Shown: positions 27,902 to 39,667, counted from the stretch's first letter. The stretch: 64,000 bases of DNA from Phenylobacterium aquaticum (GCF_022695515.1 NZ_JALDPT010000012.1:1-64000); one strand, 5' to 3'. Made by a program: numbers and translations. The notes: generated from the sequence alone by a model not told the origin.

Positions 27902-28177
27902 CTAGGTCAAGGCCCGATCCAGCACGGCGATGAGTTCGGCGGCCTTGGCTCGGCGCTCCGCCTCGTCCCCATCGACCAGCGCGGCCGTCACGCAGTGGTC
28001 CAGGTGATCCTTTAGGATTTCGGACTCCACGCGCCGAAGCGCCGCGCGCACGGCCTGCAGTTGGGTGAGGACGTCGATACAATAGCGATCCTCGTCGACC
28101 ATGCGGGCGATGCCCCGCACCTGCCCCTCGATCCGGCTGAGGCGGTTGAGCAGCTTCGGCTTGTCGTTATGGTTCAA
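27902..28177 (-). CDS. csoR: CsoR/RcnR-family metal-responsive repressor
   Basis: The 91-residue all-helical repressor releases DNA when it binds Cu(I). The Cys-His-Cys ligand set of CsoR is present: Cys in DEDRYCIDVL and His plus Cys in KDHLDHCV (spacing HxxxC). The core LLNRLSRIEGQVRGIARM contains the DNA-facing basic residues. TTG 28177 is chosen because GGGAGG lies upstream and family conservation begins at NHNDKPK; a longer frame to 28228 would run into the operator. It is divergent from the copper ATPase and shares its control region. A nickel or formaldehyde sensor (RcnR/FrmR) is less likely given the ligand pattern. Confidence 0.88.
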   Translation of the reverse strand: MNHNDKPKLLNRLSRIEGQVRGIARMVDEDRYCIDVLTQLQAVRAALRRVESEILKDHLDHCVTAALVDGDEAERRAKAAELIAVLDRALT

Positions 28178-28202
28178 GAGCGTCCTCCCGTGCAGGAGCC
28201 AA

Positions 28203-28250
28203 TATACCCCCATATGGGTATTTGACAATATGCCCCTAGGGGGTATATCT
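28203..28250 (+). promoter_or_regulatory. CsoR-type operator overlapping the copper ATPase promoter
   Basis: Two GC-box palindromes lie between the divergent csoR and ATPase genes: ATACCCCCATATGGGTAT (28204-28221) and ATGCCCCTAGGGGGTAT (28230-28246). They match the CsoR operator style (TACCCC core with GGGGTA). A perfect -35 TTGACA sits between them at 28222-28227, and TATATC at 28244-28249 gives a 16-bp spacer. The second palindrome fills that spacer, so bound repressor would block RNA polymerase. Induction by copper is expected. Confidence 0.8.
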
Positions 28251-28278
28251 GAGTTACTCGCTGCGGAGTTATCCGGCC

Positions 28279-30641
<2,363 letters not shown>

Positions 30642-30645
<4 letters not shown>

Positions 30646-31139
30646 CCTGCGCTTGCGGACACAGCGCCGAAGGTGCGGCGGGCGTCGCCTGCCATGCGCT
30701 CGACGCACCAGCGGGCATAGGCGTCCGCCAGGCCAGGGACGAGGCGGCCGGGGCCGCGAGGCGCCAGGTCGTAGTCGATCCAGACCCGCAAGTTGGACCC
30801 GGCAACGGTCGGCGTGGTCTCGAAGCCCATCTCGTAGTCGCCGATGATGATCAGACGCGGCTGGCCCACGGTGCGCCAGACCTTGCGGCGGGGCGGCGCG
30901 CGCTCGGTCACCACCTCGTCGACGAACAGCTCCAGGCCGAACGCTCGGCCGCCCATGCGGATGTGCGAGCCGACCACCTGTCCCCGGCCCGCGTCGAAGT
31001 CATAGGTCATCCGCCCCCCGCCCATCATCATCGACGGGCGGGCCATATGCGCCGCCAACCGAGTCTGGTCGTCGAGATGGTCGAACAGCCGATCCGGGGT
31101 CGCGGCGACCTCTACGGAGGCCTGCCTATGGCGGGTCAT
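30642..31139 (-). CDS. SRPBCC family protein
   Basis: The 165-residue protein has a START/SRPBCC fold: [18 protein letters not shown] at the N-terminus and a C-terminal amphipathic helix ([19 protein letters not shown]). A short Met/Gly loop [10 protein letters not shown] sits in the middle. It lacks a signal peptide. Its start overlaps the stop of the D-2-hydroxyacid dehydrogenase gene by 4 bp, making it the last gene of the long minus-strand operon. Ligand unknown. Confidence 0.75.
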
Positions 31140-32179
31140 GGACGGGTCTCCGGGACATCCCCGGCCGCCCCGGGCGGGACCACCAGGTTCTGAGGCGCGC
31201 GGCAGGCGAAGGCTTCGATATTGTCGAGGGTCTTGCCGACGATCCGCCCCAGGGCCTCGGCCGTGTCATAGGCGATGTGCGGCGTTACCACGACATTGGG
31301 CAGACGCAGGAGCGTATTGGCGGCCACCAGGGCGCGCAGACGCTCTGCCGGCAGCGGCGTGTCCGTGCGGAAGATCTCTGCCTCCTCGCGCAGCAGCGGC
31401 TCCTCGGAGAGGACGTCCAGACCCGCCCCGGCCAGGCGCCCGCTGCTCAGGGCGCGCACCAGGGCCGCGGCGTTCACCACCCCGCCGCGGGCTGTGTTGA
31501 TGAGCACCGCGCCGGGTTTCATCTGGGCGAACTCGGCATCTGAGATCATCTCCCGCGTTTCGGCGCCACCCGGCACGTGGAGGCTCACGACGTCGGCGCG
31601 GCGCAGAAGCTCACTCAGGCTGACGTACTCGAAGCCGAGGCGCTGGGCGGCGCCCACGTCAGGCGCCGCATCGGCTGCGACGGCTGTCATCCCGAAGCCA
31701 CGCGCGATCTGGATCACCCGCCGTCCAATTCGGCCGGCGCCGATGACGCCCATCGTCCGGCCCGCGAGATCAAAGCCGCGGAGACCCTCCATCGTAAAGT
31801 CGCCTGCGCGCGTGCGCCCCGCAGCCTCCACGATCCGCCGCGAGACGGCCAACAGCAGGGCGAAGGCGTGTTCGGCCACAGTGGGATCGCCGTAATCCGG
31901 AACATTGCAGACGGCCACCCCGCGCTGGCGGCACGCCTCCAGATCGATGTGGTCGTATCCGGTGGACCGGGTCGCAACGAGCTTGAGGTGGGGTAGCGCT
32001 GTGAGGACAGGCTCGCTGCAATCCGACCTGATAAAGGTGGTGACAACCTCAGCGTCGGCGTACTCGCGCGCCAGGGCCACGGTCAGCCGCTCTGCCGTGC
32101 AACGGACTTGGTGGGCGGACTCCAGGCGAAGACACGCCTCTCGCTCCCACTCCGCCGCTTCGAAGACGACAACCTTCAT
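31136..32179 (-). CDS. D-2-hydroxyacid dehydrogenase, probable fermentative D-lactate dehydrogenase
   Basis: The 347-residue NAD-dependent enzyme has the LdhA-like pattern: TRSTGYDHIDLEACRQRGVA, Rossmann motif GVIGAGRIGRRVIQIARGFG, catalytic Arg in INTARGGVV, Glu in VLSEEPLL and His in VTPHIAYDT. It would reduce pyruvate to D-lactate, re-oxidising NADH when respiration is limited. The gene is in a run headed by acetate kinase and near a phosphoketolase-like gene, which supports a fermentative role. Other 2-hydroxyacid substrates are possible. Confidence 0.85.
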   Translation of the reverse strand: MKVVVFEAAEWEREACLRLESAHQVRCTAERLTVALAREYADAEVVTTFIRSDCSEPVLTALPHLKLVATRSTGYDHIDLEACRQRGVAVCNVPDYGDPTVAEHAFALLLAVSRRIVEAAGRTRAGDFTMEGLRGFDLAGRTMGVIGAGRIGRRVIQIARGFGMTAVAADAAPDVGAAQRLGFEYVSLSELLRRADVVSLHVPGGAETREMISDAEFAQMKPGAVLINTARGGVVNAAALVRALSSGRLAGAGLDVLSEEPLLREEAEIFRTDTPLPAERLRALVAANTLLRLPNVVVTPHIAYDTAEALGRIVGKTLDNIEAFACRAPQNLVVPPGAAGDVPETRP

Positions 32180-32204
32180 CGCTTGGGTCCCATAGGCCTA
32201 CGCC

Positions 32205-33311
32205 TCACCACTGGCGCCGGAAGAGCAGCCAGCTGGCGGTGAACAGGGGTGCGCCAATCAGGGCGAGCGCCAGCGCATGCGGCCAGAGTTCGCCCATGCC
32301 GGCGCCCTTCAGGAACAGGCCGGTGACGATCGCAATGCCGTGGCGCAGCGGACTGGCTTCCGAGGCGATCTGCAGCCACCTGGGCATGCTCTCGATCGGC
32401 GAGACGCTGCCGGAGAGGAACAACAGCGGGAACAGACTGAAGAAGCTGGTCAGCAGCGCCTGCTGCAGGGTGTTGGTGACCGAGGCGACGAACATTCCGA
32501 TGGAGACCGCGCTCATGAGGAACAGCGCCTCGAGCCCGAGGAACGTGGTGACGCTGCCGTTCATCGGCACGTGCAGAAGCCGCAGCACCAGCAGGGACGG
32601 CAGAAGCGAGCCCAGGGTCACCGTGACGGGCGGCAAGACCTTGCCGAGGAACAGCTCGTGCGCCCGGATCGGCGTGACCCGGATCTGCTCCAGCGTCCCG
32701 TTCTGCTTCTCGCGGACCATGCCGGCGGCGGGCAGGATCACCGCCAGCATGAAGCCGGCCTGGGCCAGCATGGCCAGGGCCTCGAAGCGGGTGTTGGTGA
32801 GGTTCGGATTGTACCATACCCGCACGGCCGGCTGCACGCCGGCGGTCATTCGCATCGATCCCATGAGACGCGCCTGGGCGAAGCGCGCCGTCATCTCGAT
32901 GATGTAGGCCCGCGCCCGCGAGGCCACGTCAGCGTTGGAGCCATCGACCACGACGCCGACCGAGACCTGGCGACCGCTGGCGACCCGCGCGCCGAAGCCC
33001 GGCGGGATCTCGACGAGCGCGTCCAGCTTGCCCGTCTTGAGCCCGGATTCGGCCTGCCGTTCCGATGTAAACAGCCCGGCCAGGATGAAGGAATCTGCGG
33101 AGGTCAGGTCCTCGGTCAGAGCCCGGCTGGCCGCCGAGCGGTCGTGATCGATCAAGCCCAGCTTCAGGTTCTTCACGTCCATGCCCACCGCCAGGGTGCA
33201 CATGGCGATCTCGACGGTGGTCAGCCAGACGACCAGGAACAGCACGACGGGATCGCGCAGCATCTGCGCGAACTCCTTGCCGAGCAGGCCGAAGAGCCGT
33301 CCGGGGTTCAT
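32205..33311 (-). CDS. ABC-2 type transporter permease (YhhJ/YbhR-like)
   Basis: The 368-residue membrane subunit has an N-terminal helix (VVLFLVVWLTTVEIAMCTLA), a large extracytoplasmic domain of about 140 residues and then five helices ending FTASWLLFRRQW. This ABC-2 layout matches YhhJ/YbhS/YbhR permeases. The motif REKQNGTLEQIRVTPIRAHE before the helix bundle is characteristic. It pairs with the next permease gene, overlapping its end by one base, and with a double ATPase and HlyD subunit, forming one exporter. Confidence 0.88.
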   Translation of the reverse strand: MNPGRLFGLLGKEFAQMLRDPVVLFLVVWLTTVEIAMCTLAVGMDVKNLKLGLIDHDRSAASRALTEDLTSADSFILAGLFTSERQAESGLKTGKLDALVEIPPGFGARVASGRQVSVGVVVDGSNADVASRARAYIIEMTARFAQARLMGSMRMTAGVQPAVRVWYNPNLTNTRFEALAMLAQAGFMLAVILPAAGMVREKQNGTLEQIRVTPIRAHELFLGKVLPPVTVTLGSLLPSLLVLRLLHVPMNGSVTTFLGLEALFLMSAVSIGMFVASVTNTLQQALLTSFFSLFPLLFLSGSVSPIESMPRWLQIASEASPLRHGIAIVTGLFLKGAGMGELWPHALALALIGAPLFTASWLLFRRQW

Positions 33312-34408
33312 CAGGCGATCCGCTTCTTCAAGAGCAAGGTCGCCAGGATCAGGACAACGGCGGTGTAGACGACCAGGACCGCGACATTGACCCAGACCTC
33401 AGCCAGTCCGGCCCCGCGCATGACGATCCCACGCGAGATGTTGACGAAATACATGGTCGGAATCTTCGCCGAATAGGCCTGGAAGAACGGCGGCATGGTG
33501 AAGATCGGATAGATGAACCCGGAGAACAAAAACGAGGGCATCAGGGTCACGATCAGCGTGACCAGCATGGCGGCCACCTGGGTGCGCACCAGGGTCGAGA
33601 TCAGCAGCCCGATCGAGACGGTGCAGAGGACGTAGAGGAGCCCCAGCACCGTCAGCAGCGCGAGGCTCCCGTGCATCGGAACCTTGAACCACAGGAACCC
33701 CGCCGCCAGGACCATGGCCAGCTGCAGGGCGGCGATCCCGGCATAGGGGAGCAGCTTGCCGATGATGAACTCGGGCTTGGTGAGCGGCGAAGCATAGATC
33801 TGCGCGATGGTGCCCAGCTCCTTCTCCCGCGAGACCGCCAGGGCGGTCAAAAGCGGCGGGAACGCCATCAGGATCACCGCGAACAGCCCCGGCACAATGA
33901 AGTCGCGGCTGCGCAGTTGCGGATTGTACCAGACCCGCACCTCGGGCTGGACCGGGAGCTGCAGGCTCCCGTTCGGATAGGCGTACATGATCGCGCGCCC
34001 ATAGGCTGAGACGATCGCGGCGGTGGACGCATAGGTGCCGTCCACCAGGAACTCGACGGGCGCGGCTTCTCCCTGTTTCAGTCGCCGGCCGAACCCTGGG
34101 GGGATCGAGAGCACCGCGCGCGCCTTGCCCTGCATCAGGGCGTGCTCGGCGACGCGCTCGTCCTGCGGCGCGTCCACCAGCCGGAAATAGGGGGTGTTCA
34201 GGAACTGGTCCGAGAGCGCCCGGCTGGCCGCGCTCTTGTCGTGATCGACGATGATCAGCGGGGCGTTCTCGACATCGAAGGAGAGCGCGTAGCCAAACAG
34301 GAACAGGATCACCAGCGGCATGAAGAGCGCGATCCAGACCGTGATCGGATCGCGCACGATCTCCAGAACTTCCTTCCGCGAGAAGGCCAGGATGCGAGCG
34401 ATCTTCAT
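33311..34408 (-). CDS. ABC-2 type transporter permease
   Basis: The 365-residue permease is paralogous to its neighbour: helix IALFMPLVILFLFGYALSFD, a periplasmic domain, then the coupling stretch SREKELGTIAQIYASPLTKP and five helices. Its start overlaps the ATPase stop by 4 bp and its stop touches the next permease, so the subunits are made together. The two permeases probably form a heterodimer. The exported substrate is unknown; related systems move hydrophobic drugs or lipids. Confidence 0.88.
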   Translation of the reverse strand: MKIARILAFSRKEVLEIVRDPITVWIALFMPLVILFLFGYALSFDVENAPLIIVDHDKSAASRALSDQFLNTPYFRLVDAPQDERVAEHALMQGKARAVLSIPPGFGRRLKQGEAAPVEFLVDGTYASTAAIVSAYGRAIMYAYPNGSLQLPVQPEVRVWYNPQLRSRDFIVPGLFAVILMAFPPLLTALAVSREKELGTIAQIYASPLTKPEFIIGKLLPYAGIAALQLAMVLAAGFLWFKVPMHGSLALLTVLGLLYVLCTVSIGLLISTLVRTQVAAMLVTLIVTLMPSFLFSGFIYPIFTMPPFFQAYSAKIPTMYFVNISRGIVMRGAGLAEVWVNVAVLVVYTAVVLILATLLLKKRIA

Positions 34409-36099
34409 GCCGCCGCCGCCTGCCCGCGCGCACGGGCGATAAAGCCCAGGAACACGTCTTCGACGCGGGCCTCCTTGAGCCCCAGTTCGGTCTTCAGCGC
34501 TTGAAGTGTGCCGAGCGCAATCATCCGGCCGTCCATCATCAGGCCCAGCTGGTCGCAGTAGGTCGCCTCCTCAAGATAGTGCGTCGAGACGATCACCGCG
34601 ACGCCCTCCCCCGCCAGGGCCGAGATCAGCCGCCAGAACCGGAACCGCGACAGCGGATCGACGCCGGAGGTCGGCTCGTCCAGAAACAGCACCTTGGGGC
34701 GATGGACGATGGCGCAGGCCAAGGCCAGCCGCTGGCGCACCGCGCTGGAGAGATCTCGCACCAGGCCCGCGTCTGTGGCCGCGAACCCGGCCCGCTCACA
34801 AGCCCACGCGATGCGAGCTTTCATCTCGCGGGAGGGAACGCCGTAGGATCGGGCGAAGAAGGTCAAGTTCTCCTGCGCCGTCAGATCCGTGAACAGCGAG
34901 AACTTCTGGGACACGTAGCCGATGCTGGCGCGGACCTCCTCGCTCTGGCGAGCGACGTCGAACCCGGCGACGCGCGCCTGGCCCGTGGATGGCGCAAGCA
35001 GACCGCAAAGTATTCGAATCAGGGTCGTCTTGCCGGCCCCGTTGGGACCGAGCAGGCCAAGCACTTCGCCGGCCTTCACCTGGACGCTCACGTCGTCCAC
35101 CGCGACGAAATCGCCGAAGCGCCGGGTGACCCGCTCGGCGCCGACCAGGACCTCATGGCTTGCGCTGCGCTCCGGCGCCGGCAACGCGGCGCGAGGGGCG
35201 TCGTCCGCCGAGGCGACGGTGAAGACATCCTCCATCGTGGGCTCCACCGGCTTCAGCTCGCGGCAGTGCAGGCCGATGTCGGGCGGTGCGTCGGCGGAGC
35301 GCAGCTGGACGCGCACTTCGTCGGCGGAGCGCCTTTGGAAGCTGAGGACGTCCGGAAGCTTCGCCAGCGCGGCCTCCGCCACCTCCGGCGTGCTGGAGCG
35401 GACGCTGTAGACGTGGCCGCGGGCCGTTTCCCGCAGTTCAGACGGCGCGCCGAGCGCCAGTGGCCGCCCATCGCGCAGGAGCAAGACCCGGTCGCTGGCG
35501 TCAGCCTCGTCCATGTAGGAGGTGGCGAAGACGATCGATCGGCCCTCCGCCCGGGCCGCATCGAGGATGCGCCAGAGTTCGCGGCGGGAGAGCGGGTCCA
35601 CGCCAAGGCTCGGCTCGTCGAGGATCAGCAGGGGGGGCTCGTGGATCAGGTTGGCGCAGAGCGCGAGTTTCTTGCGCATGCCGCCGGAGAGCTGGCCCTC
35701 ACGTCGGTCCTGGAACCTCTCCAGGCCCGCCATGGCGAGGAGCTTGGCCTTGCGGGCGGCGAAGGCGGCCTTGGGCACGTCGCGGATGGCGGCGGCGAAG
35801 GCGATGTTCTCCGCAACGGTCAGGCGGTCGTAGAGCGAGAAGCCTTGCGACATGTAGCCGACGCGCGCCTGCACCCGCTCGGCATTCCTGCGCACGTCCT
35901 CGCCCAGCACGCGGCAGGATCCCAAACTCGGCCGCAGGATGGCCGCCAACATCTGCAGGAGGGTGGTCTTGCCGGCGCCGTCCGGACCGACGACGCCGAA
36001 CACCTCGCCCGGCTGGAGCTGGAAGCTGACGTCCTGCAGGACCGTTCGTCCGCCGAACCTGCGGCCAAGCCCATCGGCCTCGATCACCGGCGGCGCCAT
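34405..36099 (-). CDS. ABC transporter ATPase with two fused nucleotide-binding domains
   Basis: The 564-residue protein holds two ABC domains. Domain 1 has Walker A GPDGAGKTT, signature LSGGMRKKLALC and Walker B LLILDEPSLGVDP. Domain 2 has Walker A GPNGAGKTT and Walker B VLFLDEPTSGVDP, but its signature reads LSSAVRQRLALA instead of LSGGQ. The second C-loop is therefore degenerate, suggesting one weak ATP site. It resembles the ATPase of YhiH/YbhF systems. It overlaps the permease gene and follows the HlyD gene by 3 bp. Confidence 0.9.
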   Translation of the reverse strand: MAPPVIEADGLGRRFGGRTVLQDVSFQLQPGEVFGVVGPDGAGKTTLLQMLAAILRPSLGSCRVLGEDVRRNAERVQARVGYMSQGFSLYDRLTVAENIAFAAAIRDVPKAAFAARKAKLLAMAGLERFQDRREGQLSGGMRKKLALCANLIHEPPLLILDEPSLGVDPLSRRELWRILDAARAEGRSIVFATSYMDEADASDRVLLLRDGRPLALGAPSELRETARGHVYSVRSSTPEVAEAALAKLPDVLSFQRRSADEVRVQLRSADAPPDIGLHCRELKPVEPTMEDVFTVASADDAPRAALPAPERSASHEVLVGAERVTRRFGDFVAVDDVSVQVKAGEVLGLLGPNGAGKTTLIRILCGLLAPSTGQARVAGFDVARQSEEVRASIGYVSQKFSLFTDLTAQENLTFFARSYGVPSREMKARIAWACERAGFAATDAGLVRDLSSAVRQRLALACAIVHRPKVLFLDEPTSGVDPLSRFRFWRLISALAGEGVAVIVSTHYLEEATYCDQLGLMMDGRMIALGTLQALKTELGLKEARVEDVFLGFIARARGQAAAA

Positions 36100-36102
36100 G
36101 GG

Positions 36103-37074
36103 CTACTCCGGCGCCTTGAGTGACTTTGGCCAGCCGGCCTTGCCGTCCCAGAGGATCCAGGCGTCAGCCGGCATGCCGGGCTTCAACACGCCCTCCGGAT
36201 TGGGGGCCTCCAGGATCACCCCATAGACGGTGCGGCTGCGCTCGTCGGCCATATGGACGTCGCGCGGCGTGAACTGGGCCTGGGCGTCCACCCGCGCCAC
36301 GCGGGCGGGGAAGTCTCGCCCGCCGAAGGCGTCAACGTGAATGCGCGCCTGGCCGCCCAGGCGCAGCCGACCAAGGTCCTTCTCGACGATGAACACCTTG
36401 AGCTTCACGGTCTGCAGGTTGGCCAGCACAGCCAAGGGCTGACCCGCCCCCACGACTTCACCCGGTTCGGCGAGCTTCTCGAGCACGGCGCCCGATATCG
36501 GCGCCACAAGGCGGGTCTTGGCGATCTGAGCGTGAGCCAGCGCCGCGGTCTTCGCCGCGACCGTGGCCTGGGCGTCGGCCTCCGCGCGCTGCTGGCGCAG
36601 GACGCTCACCTGGTCGGTGGCGGCGGCATAGGTGTTGCGGACCATGTCCAGGCGCTGGGCCGGGATCCAGCCCGCCCTGCTCAAGGTCTCGTACCGGCCA
36701 AGATCGGTCTTGGCGGTCATCGCGTGGTGGCTAGCAAGGCCGATCTGAGCATCGATCTGCGAGCCGGCGCGCAGGGCGGCCACGCGTTGGGCCTCGGCGC
36801 GATCGGCCTGCAGCTCGTAGTCGGCGGCGTCGATGCGCATCAAGGGCTCACCGGCGCGGACGGACTGGCCTTCGACGGCGCGGTTCTCCAGGAGACGGCC
36901 GGCCACCTCAGAGGCGACCCGAACCTCGTCGGCCTCGATCCGACCGCTGCCATAGATGACCTGGTCGGGCATCGGCTCGGGCTGCAGCCGCCAATAGGCG
37001 TAGGCCGACGCCGACACGACGCCGATCAGGCCGACAGCGACCAGTCCCGCAACGCTCTTCGCCGATAGCTTCAA
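36103..37074 (-). CDS. HlyD-family periplasmic adaptor of an ABC exporter
   Basis: The 323-residue protein has one N-terminal helix (VAGLVAVGLIGVVSASAYAY), a lipoyl half-motif (GSGRIEADEVRVASEVAGRL), an alpha-helical hairpin (about residues 90-180) and the second half-motif VAPISGAVLEKLAEPGEVVG. It links the ABC permeases to an outer-membrane factor. TTG 37074 is preferred: GGGAG lies upstream and the membrane helix begins soon after. A much longer in-frame reading to 38160 is a shadow of the MFS gene. No TolC-type gene is adjacent. Confidence 0.88.
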   Translation of the reverse strand: MKLSAKSVAGLVAVGLIGVVSASAYAYWRLQPEPMPDQVIYGSGRIEADEVRVASEVAGRLLENRAVEGQSVRAGEPLMRIDAADYELQADRAEAQRVAALRAGSQIDAQIGLASHHAMTAKTDLGRYETLSRAGWIPAQRLDMVRNTYAAATDQVSVLRQQRAEADAQATVAAKTAALAHAQIAKTRLVAPISGAVLEKLAEPGEVVGAGQPLAVLANLQTVKLKVFIVEKDLGRLRLGGQARIHVDAFGGRDFPARVARVDAQAQFTPRDVHMADERSRTVYGVILEAPNPEGVLKPGMPADAWILWDGKAGWPKSLKAPE

Positions 37075-37130
37075 CGCCGATCTCCCGCCCGCCTGTCCAC
37101 GGGTGATCAGACGCGGAACCCTGCTCGTCG

Positions 37131-38381
37131 TTACAGCCTGACCGAGCTCTCGCGGCGCTGTTGCAGCTCGGAGGTCGTAAGACGTGCGTGGACGATCACG
37201 GCCAGGACCGCAGCCGCCAATGGCGCGGCCGCGCCAACCCAGAGGGCCGTCCCTGTCGGGCCGAAGGCGTCGAACGCGACGCCGGCGAAGGCCGACCCCG
37301 CCGCCTGGCCAAGCCCCGCCGCGGCGGTCTGCCGACCCAGTTGAGCGCCCTGGGCGGGCCCGGCTTCGCGGGAGACCCAATAGGCCAGCACCGGCACAAG
37401 GGCGCCGCCGCTCACTGCAAACAGTCCGACCGCCAGCGCGTAGACCCCGAACGAGGACGCCGGGCCCGCCAGGGCCATGCCGCCTGCGATACCCGCGAAT
37501 GCCGGCGCGAGGACCGCCGCGGTGTTCGCGGGCTTCACCCAGCGGGAAAAAACCGTCGCCTGGGCGGCGAACATGACGAGGCTGCAGCCGGTGAACAGCG
37601 CCCCGGTCTGCACCAACGTCAGGCCCAGGGCGCGACCGCCGCGAATGGCGATCGCCACCTCGAAGACGCCGATGGCGAGCGAAACCACGAAGGTCAGCGC
37701 CAGCAGCGGCCGCAACGAACCGCTGCGCGCGCGTGGCGCGGATATGGCGTTCCGCGCCGGCCGGCCGCGAGGCGCCCAGGCCCACAGCATCAGCACGACG
37801 GGAACCGCCAGACCCGCCGTCGCGAGGAACGGCGTGACAAGCACGCCCGGCGTGGCGCCCTGGAGCAACAGGCGATCGGCGGCGGAACCCGCGACCGGGC
37901 CCAGGACGAACCCCGCCACCAGCGCCATGTTGAGCCAGGCCAGGCGGCTCGCCCGCCAATGGTCGTCCGGCGCCAGGTCGGCCACCAGCGCCGAGGAGAC
38001 CGGCATCACCGCCGCCGCGCAGACCCCGGTCAGCAATTGTTCGGCATAGACCGCCGGCAGCCCTGACGGCCGGGCGAACACCGCCAGGGTGATCGCGAAC
38101 CCCGCCATCCCGAGAAGCAGCACCGTCCGCCGTCCCGTATGGTCTGAAAGCGCGCCCCACGCCGGCGCGGCGGCGCCGAGCGCCAGGGTGAACAACGCCC
38201 CCAGGAGGCCGGCGTGCAACGGAACCCTGGCGGCGGCGCCCGGCGACACCGCCGCGATCAGGGACGGCAACAGCGGCATGTTCAGGCCGAAGCTCGCCGA
38301 GATCACGAACGTCGCGGCGACCAGCGCCACGACGACACGCGATCGCATCGCCGCTGTCGTGGCAGGCGGCTGGGCGCCCAC
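37131..38381 (-). CDS. Major facilitator superfamily transporter (drug-efflux-like)
   Basis: The 416-residue protein has 12 helices in two halves. The N-half loop APAWGALSDHTGRRTVLLLG contains the MFS motif A, and SSALVADLAPDDHWRASRLA is a typical motif between helices 4 and 5. It resembles drug/H+ antiporters, but the substrate cannot be told. It stands between the ATP-grasp-like gene and the HlyD gene on the same strand, so it belongs to the acetate-kinase-headed run. Confidence 0.85.
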   Translation of the reverse strand: MGAQPPATTAAMRSRVVVALVAATFVISASFGLNMPLLPSLIAAVSPGAAARVPLHAGLLGALFTLALGAAAPAWGALSDHTGRRTVLLLGMAGFAITLAVFARPSGLPAVYAEQLLTGVCAAAVMPVSSALVADLAPDDHWRASRLAWLNMALVAGFVLGPVAGSAADRLLLQGATPGVLVTPFLATAGLAVPVVLMLWAWAPRGRPARNAISAPRARSGSLRPLLALTFVVSLAIGVFEVAIAIRGGRALGLTLVQTGALFTGCSLVMFAAQATVFSRWVKPANTAAVLAPAFAGIAGGMALAGPASSFGVYALAVGLFAVSGGALVPVLAYWVSREAGPAQGAQLGRQTAAAGLGQAAGSAFAGVAFDAFGPTGTALWVGAAAPLAAAVLAVIVHARLTTSELQQRRESSVRL

Positions 38382-38387
38382 CCGCGC

Positions 38388-39667
38388 CTAGACCACGAAC
38401 AAGGGGGCGAACCCGCCGCCCGGCGTGCGAAGGTTGGTCGCCTGCCCCTGGTAGAGACGCGCCGCCGATAGCAGGACATCGCCGTCATAGGTGTAGAGCC
38501 GAACGTCCAGCTTCCGCGTCTCCGGCCGCCCATCGATCTCGATCTGGCGTTCGCTCGGCGGCGAATAGGCCTGGGCCACATAGTCGGCCTGGAGAATCTC
38601 GGCCCACACTCGCGTCGTCAGCTTCTCGCCGCGATAGACCCCCTTGCTGGCGTGGCCACGGGTCGGCTTGAAGAACCACCGCTTGCGCTCTCGCCAGAGC
38701 TCCTCGGCGTTCTGCGGCGTGACGCTGATCGTGCGGGGGACGGCGTTCAACGCCGCAAGCGCCGGAGCGCTGACGCCCCAAGCCGCGAGCGTCGGCAAGT
38801 CCGAGAACAGGATGAGGTCACGCTTGTCCGCATAGAGCGCGTGCAGATGCGGGTTGGGCGTCACCACCACAGCGCCGTCCAGGTAGGCTTGGCGCAGAGC
38901 GGCATGGTGCGGTTCGTCGAAGGCGAAATCGACCAGGCGATTGTAGACGAGGTCGATCGGCGCGCCGGCGGCGGACAGCAGGCCGTCGCGATAGCTCAGA
39001 TCGGCGGGGTCCAGGATCAGCACCTCGACGCCCGCGGCGGCCAGCACGCGCTGAGCGATCAGGAACTCGGGATAGAGGTGTTGCTCAGCCGGCGCATCGT
39101 CGACGATCGCCAGGCGCCGAAGCGCGCCCGCGCGGCCCTGGAGGGACCATTCGCGGGCGAACTTGTCCCGCGCCGCCCCGGCGAACGCCTCGGCTTCTCC
39201 CGGCGCCAGGCCGATGCCGGCCTCGGCGCAGCAGACGCGCTGCGCTTGGCCTGCCAGGGCGTTCAGGAAGGCGCCGCCGGCGTTGGTGTTCACCTCGATC
39301 AGGCGGGGGCCCTCCGCCGTGAGATGGAAGTCGTAGCCCATGAGGGCCCCGCGCGGCCAAAGTCACGCCGGGCGATGTCAGGCGCCCAGGCGAGCGCCGC
39401 CTGCTGGTATGCGGGATGACGAGCCACTTCCTCGATCGCCGCGACGACGGCCCGAAGCTCGGCCACCTCGCCGGCGGACAGGAAGACCGGCGCGCGCGAG
39501 AACAGGTGCGGGCGGGTCTGCAGCATGGGCGCGGCGAGCTCCCCGAGGTTTTCGCTGAGCGCGGCCAGCAGCGCGCCCTCGTCCAGGGTTCGACAGAAAC
39601 AGCCCGCGTTGAGCCGGCCGGCTCTTGTGAGCGCGCCCGACGCCTCGTCTTCGCAGCCGCAGCTCAT
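38388..39667 (-). pseudogene. ATP-grasp-like conserved protein, split by a frameshift
   Basis: Two frames together read as one protein of about 425 residues. The first (39667 down to about 39350) is Cys-rich at its start (MSCGCEDEASG, AGCFCRTLDEG) and ends in ARRDFG. The second continues GALMGYDFHLTAEGPRLIEV, then NTNAGGAFLN, RWFFKPTRGHASKGVYRGEK and a TYDGDVLLSAARLYQGQATN end. The EVNTN motif and the Lys/Gly loop resemble ATP-grasp ligases, for example glutathionylspermidine synthase-like proteins. One missing base in 39343-39358 explains the break. The start overlaps acetate kinase by 4 bp. Function unknown. Confidence 0.65.

Noticed and set aside
37075..38160. In-frame N-terminal extension of the HlyD gene to 38160
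   Set aside because: The extension is Arg/Gly-rich, overlaps the MFS gene in another frame, and the HlyD membrane helix and ribosome site place the start at 37074.
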